Shown piece after piece: positions 1-5,108 of a DNA stretch of 5,108 nt. Position numbers and translations under genes: made by a program. The DNA is from an uncultured bacterium (GTDB taxonomy: Bacteria; Patescibacteriota; Minisyncoccia; Phycocordibacterales; PALSA-1337). Every line of letters starts with the position of its first letter. Within the stretch, counting starts at the first letter, position 1. The notes beneath the pieces were generated by a model. That model saw nothing but the letters and a program-made list of their open reading frames with translations. It searched no databases and was not told the DNA's origin. Location of the stretch: contig CAIPWS010000132.1 of assembly GCA_903868845.1 (NCBI GenBank), positions 1 to 5,108 on the forward strand, read 5' to 3'.

Positions 1-192
1 CTTCTCTTGGTTTGTATAGAAAGGGTGTGAAGCACTAGAGATTTCAACATGAAATACTGGATAATCCTTACCATCTGTCCATTTCATGGTCTCCTTGGTA
101 GCTATTGTTGAGGAAATAAGAAATTTCGCACCGCTTGAGTTGTCGGCGAATATGACCAATCTGTAATCCTTTGGGTGTATATCTTTTTTCAT
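1..192 (-). CDS. rpmE: Ribosomal protein L31, type B (3' end beyond the window)
   Basis: Structural protein of the large ribosomal subunit. Reading leftward from the ATG at 192-190, 64 codons stay open to the window edge. The N-terminus [17 protein letters not shown], the central K-WTDGKDYP block (about residues 37-44) and the segment [12 protein letters not shown] (49-60) are the hallmarks of L31. No cysteine occurs in the visible part, so the zinc-binding CxxC of type A L31 is absent; this is the zinc-independent type B (YkgM/YtiA-like) form. Family members are about 80-90 residues, so some 20 C-terminal residues and the stop are missing. No Shine-Dalgarno precedes the ATG; the candidate promoter places the transcript start almost on the start codon. 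It is divergent from the MFS gene. Identity is secure; whether a second L31 copy exists cannot be told from here. Confidence 0.93.
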   Translation of the reverse strand, partial: MKKDIHPKDYRLVIFADNSSGAKFLISSTIATKETMKWTDGKDYPVFHVEISSASHPFYTNQEK

Positions 193-201
193 TGTGAAAG
201 T

Positions 202-230
202 AATTTAACATGGAATGCGTGGACGTGCAA
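202..230 (-). promoter_or_regulatory. Candidate promoter of rpmE, near-leaderless
   Basis: On the minus strand TTGCAC (230-225) is followed after 17 bp by TAAATT (207-202), with TG one base upstream of the -10 (extended -10). Only nine bases separate the -10 from the ATG at 192, so the mRNA would start about 2-4 nt before the start codon. The hexamers are moderate matches; the spacing and the extended -10 are the main support. Confidence 0.5.
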
Positions 231-234
231 CCTC

Positions 235-243
235 TGCTATAAT
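235..243 (+). promoter_or_regulatory. Extended -10 promoter of the MFS gene, leaderless start
   Basis: TGC followed by a perfect TATAAT (238-243) forms an extended -10 element. No convincing -35 is present at the usual distance, as is common for extended -10 promoters. The expected transcript start (about 249-251) coincides with the ATG at 251, which argues for a leaderless mRNA and for 251 as the true start codon. Confidence 0.6.
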
Positions 244-250
244 ATTCTCC

Positions 251-1453
251 ATGGACCAACTTACCAAACCAAATTATCGTCCACACAGCAAAAGTCACAT
301 GGTCTACACGGTGGCTGTGATCGGATTTATATATACATTACATCTGGTCATACCGATGTATTCGAACTCCAGCTTCTTGGGGCTATTTGCTGACGAAAAA
401 ACTATCGGATTTATATACATGGCCGCCGCCGCAGTCACTATTTTCCTTTTCCTTTGTTCGCCACCAATTATAAGAAGACTCGGAAACTACAGAGTGGCGA
501 TGTGGTCTGTGATCATTCAAATATTTCTTTTCTGGGGGCTTATTACTCAGACTTCACCTATCATATTGACCGCCCTTTTCATTTTGCAAACTGCTGTCAT
601 ATCGGTCATCAGTCTATGTCTGGATATTTTCCTAGAAGTCTACACCGAGGGTATGCACGTTGGAGCAGTGAGAGGAATGTATTCAGCTACTCTAAATGCA
701 TCGTGGGTCATTGCACCTCTCATAGGCAGCATGATCATCAGCGGCAACAACAACTATCACAACACTTACGTCGCTGCATTGGCTATGTTGTTCCCACTCC
801 TCTATCTTATTTTTAGAAATTTTCCACGCTTCAAAGATCCGAACTATACGCACCTTTCTCCATGGCAACTTGTGAAGCATGTCAGTCACAACACCAACTG
901 GGTAAAACTTTTTGCAGCAAATACCATATTGCAAGTCTTCTACGCTTGGATGACTGTCTATAGCCCAATGTATTTGAATAGGGTCATGGGATTCAGCTGG
1001 GAAGGTATCGGCATTATCTTGGTAGTGATGCTCATTCCTTTTCCTCTTATCCAATACCCTCTCGGCATTTTGGCTGACAAGAAATATGGCGAGAAAGAGA
1101 TCATGGCTATCGGTTTTGCCATCATGGGAATATCGACTATAGCTTTGGCATTCATAAACATACCAAATGTGGCTTTGTGGGCACTGGCCTTATTTGTAAC
1201 AAGAATAGGTGCAGCTGCAGCTGAGATCATGATAGAAACTTACTTTTTCAAGACCGTTTCTTCTCGTGACACTGCCGCACTTGGACTATTCCGTATCACA
1301 AGACCTATATCATATTTCATAGCTCCTCTCATCTCGATAATTGTTTTGATGTTCACTCATTCAAATGAGCTACATCCATACAACTTCATCCTCATAGGAC
1401 TACTTTCTTTGATAGCTTTGTGGCCAATCTTTTTGATCAAGGATACAAATTAA
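251..1453 (+). CDS. MFS transporter, 12 membrane helices, substrate unknown
   Basis: Inner-membrane secondary transporter of the Major Facilitator Superfamily. The 400-residue protein has twelve hydrophobic segments, roughly at residues 17-37, 53-74, 82-99, 103-128, 147-165, 171-189, 216-238, 252-270, 284-302, 306-325, 352-369 and 377-396, with a polar middle loop (190-215) dividing two halves of six. The MFS loop motif A is recognisable between helices 8 and 9 (G272-x-L-A-D275-K-x-x-G280-x-K282) and in degenerate form between helices 2 and 3 (RRLGNYR, 75-81). Helix 4 carries acidic Asp125 and Glu129, possibly for proton or substrate coupling (inference). An in-frame ATG lies at 215, but an extended -10 at 235-243 sits downstream of it and points to 251, giving a short 16-residue cytoplasmic N-terminus. 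It stands alone, convergent with the methyltransferase, so context gives no clue to substrate; efflux is only a guess. Confidence 0.88.
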   Translation: MDQLTKPNYRPHSKSHMVYTVAVIGFIYTLHLVIPMYSNSSFLGLFADEKTIGFIYMAAAAVTIFLFLCSPPIIRRLGNYRVAMWSVIIQIFLFWGLITQTSPIILTALFILQTAVISVISLCLDIFLEVYTEGMHVGAVRGMYSATLNASWVIAPLIGSMIISGNNNYHNTYVAALAMLFPLLYLIFRNFPRFKDPNYTHLSPWQLVKHVSHNTNWVKLFAANTILQVFYAWMTVYSPMYLNRVMGFSWEGIGIILVVMLIPFPLIQYPLGILADKKYGEKEIMAIGFAIMGISTIALAFINIPNVALWALALFVTRIGAAAAEIMIETYFFKTVSSRDTAALGLFRITRPISYFIAPLISIIVLMFTHSNELHPYNFILIGLLSLIALWPIFLIKDTN

Positions 1454-1480
1454 ACTGGCGATATCGCCAGTTTTGATTAT
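1452..1480. terminator. Bidirectional intrinsic terminator between convergent genes
   Basis: A perfect 22-bp palindrome occupies 1452-1473; each half is AAACTGGCGAT or its complement, giving a GC-centred stem. It is followed on the plus strand by a T-rich run (TTTTGATTATATTTT) and on the minus strand by TTTAATTT. It begins within the MFS stop codon and lies 3 bp beyond the methyltransferase stop, so it can end both transcripts. Confidence 0.85.
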
Positions 1481-2298
1481 ATTTTGCGCGCTTCGATACA
1501 CATGAAGAGAGGTATTTCCTTTCTTGTTCTATCCTCCTCTTTTGCACGTGGACCTTCCTGGCTCTGTTTGTGTGATATCCATTCTTCAAGACGAGTCACG
1601 GCAAATCCAGCCGAGTTTAAGGCTTTGAAATATGATTGCAAAGGTCTATGAAATGAGACTGTCACTTTACTTGCACCTTGCGCCTTTCCACTTTCAACCT
1701 TTCCTTTTGCCCCCGCCCCTGGCGCCATATCTATCTTCGTCTTCGTGTCTGTCATATAGGAATCAATGCGTCTGTATTGCTTGTGAGCATCACTATCCCA
1801 CTGCCAGCTAGTATTTTGAGGTATTCGGAAGACTGGATGATTCATGACTATAACGAGACGTCCTCCACTCTTAAGAAGTTTCGAACTCTCAGAAAATGCC
1901 GCTTTAATATCCTCAATATTCTGGATAGCCAATATGATGATAGCAACATCAAATTTCTGTTCTGACATAGAAAGACTATTCACAACCTTGTCTGTTATTT
2001 TTTCTGCTGGAGAAACAAAATATGAAATATCTGCTGGAGAATTTCTTTTCGCAATATCTATAAGCTCTGCTGAAATGTCACAACCTGTAACTTGTGCACC
2101 ATTTCTTTGTAAAATCCTGCTGAAATACCCCTGACCACAAGCAATGTCCAAAATTTTCTGTCCAGGCTTTGGATCTACTATACGCAAAAGATTTGGAAGA
2201 ATAACTTTCTCCTGATATGAGTCCGGTGACTTCTCCAAGAGATCATCGTACCATCCGGCAACATTGCCCCATGAAGTATTTGTGTTAGGTTTTTTCAT
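1477..2298 (-). CDS. Class I SAM-dependent methyltransferase with a repeat-derived insertion
   Basis: Cytosolic methyltransferase of the Rossmann-fold class I family, 273 residues, acceptor unknown. Motif I is ILDIACGQGYF (49-59), the SAM-binding glycine-rich loop. The acidic residue that binds the ribose hydroxyls is Asp74 in GCDIS. The FDVAIIILAIQNIED block (116-130) and LLKSGGRLVIVMNHPVF (141-157) are the following core strands. The C-terminal HRPLQSYFKALNSAGF segment (218-233) and the EIPLFMCIEARK tail are usual in small-molecule methyltransferases of this type. Between Tyr181 and His218 lies an unusual linker rich in Gly, Ala and Lys (about 191-211, including KVESGK) that is encoded by a copy of the purine-rich repeat found upstream. 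The start at 2298 fits the N-terminus SWGNVAGWYDDLLE; no Shine-Dalgarno is visible. It may be transcribed from weak TATACT boxes inside the repeat (2318-2323, 2340-2345) or by read-through from the upstream RNA promoter. Confidence 0.85.
   Translation of the reverse strand: MKKPNTNTSWGNVAGWYDDLLEKSPDSYQEKVILPNLLRIVDPKPGQKILDIACGQGYFSRILQRNGAQVTGCDISAELIDIAKRNSPADISYFVSPAEKITDKVVNSLSMSEQKFDVAIIILAIQNIEDIKAAFSESSKLLKSGGRLVIVMNHPVFRIPQNTSWQWDSDAHKQYRRIDSYMTDTKTKIDMAPGAGAKGKVESGKAQGASKVTVSFHRPLQSYFKALNSAGFAVTRLEEWISHKQSQEGPRAKEEDRTRKEIPLFMCIEARKI
1661..1703 (-). repeat. Repeat copy inserted in frame in the methyltransferase gene
   Basis: Read on the coding (minus) strand, GTTGAAAGTGGAAAG (1698-1684) is identical over 15 nt to 2349-2363 on the plus strand. 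It is followed by GCGCAAGGTGCAAGT, which resembles GCGCGAAGCGCAAGT at 2378-2392, and both copies are followed at or near their ends by GTGAC. The small stem GCGC/GCGC of the intergenic copy is kept here as GCGC/GTGC with a G-U pair. It encodes KGKVESGKAQGASKVT in a linker outside the catalytic core and keeps the reading frame. Confidence 0.6.
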
Positions 2299-2304
2299 AA
2301 ATAA

Positions 2305-2392
2305 GTGAAAGTAGAAAAGTATAAAAGATAAAAGTGGAAAGTATAAAAGTTGAAAGTGGAAAGTTAAAGGTTAAAAGGCGCGAAGCGCAAGT
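2305..2392 (+). repeat. Degenerate GTNNAAA tandem repeat ending in a GC hairpin
   Basis: About ten head-to-tail units of 6-8 bases lie at 2305-2376: GTGAAA, GTAGAAAA, GTATAAAA, GATAAAA, GTGGAAA, GTATAAAA, GTTGAAA, GTGGAAA, GTTAAAG and GTTAAAA. They end in GGCGCGAAGCGCAAGT (2377-2392), which forms a small hairpin. On the minus strand the units become a pyrimidine-rich tract behind the hairpin, so the same element can serve as the terminator tail of the upstream RNA, and two units supply TATACT boxes close to the methyltransferase start. A second copy is embedded in the methyltransferase gene in the opposite genomic orientation. Not CRISPR: there are no spacers. Confidence 0.7.
2373..2388 (-). 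terminator. Small GC hairpin plus T run after the structured RNA
   Basis: On the minus strand GCGC-TTC-GCGC (2388-2378) is followed by CTTTTAACCTTT. The stem is short (4 bp) but directly abuts the 3' strand of the RNA's closing helix, so the two may stack. The long pyrimidine tract behind it comes from the tandem repeat. Termination may be incomplete, which would let some transcripts continue into the methyltransferase gene. Confidence 0.5.
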
Positions 2393-2550
2393 GACTCAGC
2401 AGATAAGAACAGAGGCCGTTACACCAGTAATGTGTAAACGGCCTCGGGAAAAGACTCAGGGACAACACGCCAAGGAGGTGGGGGTGGGGAACCCCTCTGA
2501 AGAACGTGAAGCCCTGAATCCACTATCTGAAAATGATGACCTAAGTCCTT
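2373..2550 (-). ncRNA. Candidate structured small RNA, family not recognised
   Basis: A minus-strand transcript starting near 2550-2548 folds into one closed domain. P1 pairs 2550-2541 with 2399-2389 (10 bp, bulged A at 2392). P2 pairs CAGATAG (2529-2523) with TTATCTG (2406-2400), with an 11-nt bulge on the 5' side. P3 pairs GATTCAGGG (2520-2512) with CCCTGAGTC (2461-2453), then CACG (2508-2505) with CGTG (2469-2466). P4 is a 13-bp hairpin at 2445-2412 with one bulged U and a 7-nt loop. P1, P2 and P3 each contain a G-U pair that would be an A-C mismatch on the other strand, so the minus strand is the transcribed one. A consensus promoter lies just upstream and a small terminator follows P1. 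The P3 tip carries CACCTCCTT (2480-2472). I see no RNase P, tmRNA, SRP or 5S signature. The rod with a hairpin on the 3' side of its centre loosely resembles 6S RNA, but the 5' side of the junction has only two unpaired bases. A leader or riboswitch of the methyltransferase is the other possibility. Confidence 0.65.
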
Positions 2551-2554
2551 AACG

Positions 2555-2583
2555 AGTATAGCTCATAAATTTTACGTTGTCAA
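2555..2583 (-). promoter_or_regulatory. Strong sigma-70-type promoter for the structured RNA
   Basis: On the minus strand a perfect TTGACA (2583-2578) and TATACT (2560-2555, five of six consensus bases) are separated by exactly 17 bp. The predicted start at about 2550-2548 coincides with the first base pairs of the RNA's closing helix. This is the best -35/-10 pair in the window, and no open reading frame on this strand explains it directly downstream. Confidence 0.75.
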
Positions 2584-2619
2584 GGAAAATGTTGGGTGGA
2601 CATGCACTTCTCTTCCCCA

Positions 2620-3967
<1,348 letters not shown>

Positions 3968-3984
<17 letters not shown>

Positions 3985-4720
3985 TACCTTGATTCAACAC
4001 CGTCTGAACTGACTCCTTGAGGGCTTCTTCACTTGCAAGAAAGTATTTTTTGATAGGTTTCTGATTTTCATCCATCTCATAAACAAGTGGAATTCCGGTT
4101 GGCATATTGAACTCAATAATCTCCTCCTCTGTCATATTGTCGAGGTACTTTATAAGTGCGCGCAAACTATTTCCAGAAGCTGCAATGATAATCTTCTTAT
4201 TATTTTTGAGTTGTGGAATAATTTCCTCATTCCAATACGGAACAACCCTATTTACAACATCCTTCAAACTCTCCGAAAGAGGTAGGTCGCAGTCTTTTAT
4301 CATGCAATAAAGAGGGTCTTTGCTTGGACACATATCACTATCTTTGGACAAAGGTGGTATCGGCACATCATAACCTCTTCGCCATTTCTTGACCTGCTCT
4401 TCACCATATTTCTCGGCAGTCTCGGCTTTATTGAAACCTTGTAATGCTCCGTAATGTCTTTCATTTAACTTCCAAGACTTTTGGACTTCTATGTTTTGCA
4501 AACCCATATCTTGCAAAATGATTTCCAAAGTTCTATTTGCTCTTTTCAAAACTGATGTAAATGCAATATCAAAAGTGAAACCAGCCTCCTTGAGAGATTT
4601 TGCAGCTGCATGTGCTTCATCTACACCCTTTTCAGTAAGGTCAACATCGACCCAGCCAGTAAAAAGGTTCTTCTTATTCCAAACACTCTGTCCATGACGT
4701 ATCAATACCAATTTATTCAT
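3968..4720 (-). CDS. gpmA: 2,3-bisphosphoglycerate-dependent phosphoglycerate mutase, second active-site His replaced by Ser
   Basis: Cytosolic glycolytic enzyme interconverting 3- and 2-phosphoglycerate through a phosphohistidine. The 250 residues equal the E. coli GpmA length. The N-terminus [12 protein letters not shown] holds Arg8 and the phosphorylated His9; [15 protein letters not shown] (18-32), Arg60, acid/base Glu87 in LNERHYG (85-91), and Arg114-Arg115 in KWRRGYD follow the family closely. The C-terminal motif, normally AAHGNSLRAL, reads [10 protein letters not shown] here, so Ser182 takes the place of the second conserved histidine. The codon is TCT, so a one-base misread alone would not turn it into CAT or CAC. 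A start at 4744 would use TTG and add eight Asn/Tyr-rich residues; the ATG at 4720 gives the standard N-terminus and is preferred. It lies 16 bp downstream of the PAP2 gene, probably in one operon, with no Shine-Dalgarno in the AT-rich gap. Confidence 0.93.
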
Positions 4721-4736
4721 GTATTTATAATAATAA

Positions 4737-5108
4737 TTATTCAATAATCTGTCTATGTATAATACCTCCCAAGTACCTGACGAGGAGTATTGAGGCTGTA
4801 GTACAGAGAACTCCTAGTGACCAGCCAGCTATGACGTCCGATGGCCAATGAACATTTAGTACAACACGAGAAACTCCGATGGCAATGACGACTAGCACGC
4901 AGACAACGATAAACATTTCCCTTTTCACCCAAGAATTTATTTTGGGAACAAGAAGATACATGAGAACTAGGAAAAATGCGGCTGCCATAGTAGCGTGACC
5001 ACTTGGAAAACTTGGATCGGTCAAAACCTGCAAAGCATCTTCTGGTCGTGCACGCATGAAGAATTCTTTGAGGAAAGTCATCATGATAGCAGACGATGCA
5101 AGAGACAA
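4737..5108 (-). CDS. PAP2-family membrane phosphatase (5' end beyond the window)
   Basis: Integral membrane phosphatase of the PAP2 superfamily, whose members act on lipid phosphates such as undecaprenyl diphosphate or phosphatidylglycerol phosphate. The 123 visible C-terminal residues hold all three catalytic motifs with correct spacing: K14-x6-R21-P22, P35-S36-G37-H38, and S80-R81-x5-H87-x3-D91 (numbering from the window edge). Hydrophobic helices lie at about 39-55, 64-82 and 91-112. In this family His38 and His87 form the catalytic pair. The reading frame is open to the edge, so one or more N-terminal helices and the true start are missing. An undecaprenyl-diphosphatase (BcrC-like) role in cell-wall lipid recycling is plausible, but the substrate cannot be fixed from these motifs. 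gpmA follows after 16 bp; there is no evident metabolic link. Confidence 0.9.
   Translation of the reverse strand: MSLASSAIMMTFLKEFFMRARPEDALQVLTDPSFPSGHATMAAAFFLVLMYLLVPKINSWVKREMFIVVCVLVVIAIGVSRVVLNVHWPSDVIAGWSLGVLCTTASILLVRYLGGIIHRQIIE

Noticed and set aside
215..250. Upstream ATG at 215 as start of the MFS protein
   Set aside because: The perfect extended -10 at 235-243 lies downstream of it, and the added residues (MRGRATSAIIFS) are not needed for the first helix.
68..298. Minus-strand ORF of 76 codons overlapping the L31 gene and MFS start
   Set aside because: It lies out of frame over the clearly recognisable L31 sequence and crosses the divergent promoters; its protein resembles nothing known.
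692..1230. Minus-strand ORFs of 120 and 90 codons inside the MFS gene
   Set aside because: They are out-of-frame shadows of a well-supported membrane protein gene.
2305..2376. CRISPR-like array
   Set aside because: Units are 6-8 bases, contiguous and degenerate, without spacers.
2373..2550. RNase P RNA, tmRNA, SRP RNA or 5S rRNA
   Set aside because: None of their conserved cores (such as the GAGGAAAGUC of RNase P or the GGAAG/GCAGC loop of SRP) is present, and length and fold do not fit.
2334..2552. Plus-strand ORF of 72 codons starting at GTG
   Set aside because: It reads through the tandem repeat and then the hairpins of the structured RNA. Its composition is not protein-like, and G-U evidence places the transcript on the other strand.
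2472..2552. Possible 22-residue small protein: AAGGAGG followed after 5 bp by GTG at 2484, stop at 2550-2552
   Set aside because: The SD-like match is strong, but the plus strand shows no promoter, the start is GTG, and the same bases are explained by the P3 arm. Kept only as a remote alternative.
4721..4744. TTG at 4744 as start of gpmA
   Set aside because: It adds an Asn/Tyr-rich stretch before the canonical N-terminus and overlaps the PAP2 end; the ATG at 4720 gives the standard 250 residues.

Overview
The window reads as a compact, AT-rich bacterial chromosome segment with short intergenic gaps and gene starts that lack Shine-Dalgarno sequences. Apparently leaderless starts, a zinc-free L31 ribosomal protein and the style of the methyltransferase and MFS proteins recall Patescibacteria/CPR (Parcubacteria-like) genomes. 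That placement is an inference from protein style, not a search result.

Left part (1-1480): the 5' portion of a type B ribosomal protein L31 gene (rpmE) runs leftward off the window edge. Divergent from it, across 58 bp holding two interleaved promoters, is a 400-residue, 12-helix MFS transporter. It ends in a perfect 22-bp palindrome that can terminate transcription from both sides.

Middle part (1477-2672): a leftward SAM-dependent methyltransferase carries a short in-frame insertion whose DNA matches a purine-rich repeat lying upstream of the gene. The 374-bp gap between the methyltransferase and enolase is not empty. It holds that tandem repeat and, most notably, a strong minus-strand promoter (TTGACA, 17 bp, TATACT) leading into a roughly 160-175 nt sequence that folds into a closed three-way-junction RNA followed by a small terminator. 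Three positions pair as G-U on the minus strand but would be A-C mismatches on the plus strand, which fixes the transcribed strand. The apical part of one arm contains CACCUCCUU, identical to the usual anti-Shine-Dalgarno tail of 16S rRNA. I could not match this RNA to a family I know; it is the best candidate for something undescribed here.

Right part (2620-5108): enolase (eno), from its own consensus-like promoter, converges on gpmA with only 11 bp between the stops. The two enzymes catalyse consecutive steps of lower glycolysis. gpmA is preceded by a PAP2-family membrane phosphatase, cut by the window edge, 16 bp upstream on the same strand, so the two are probably co-transcribed. The GpmA protein has Ser where the family has its second active-site His. 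No tRNA, rRNA, CRISPR array or transposase gene was seen.
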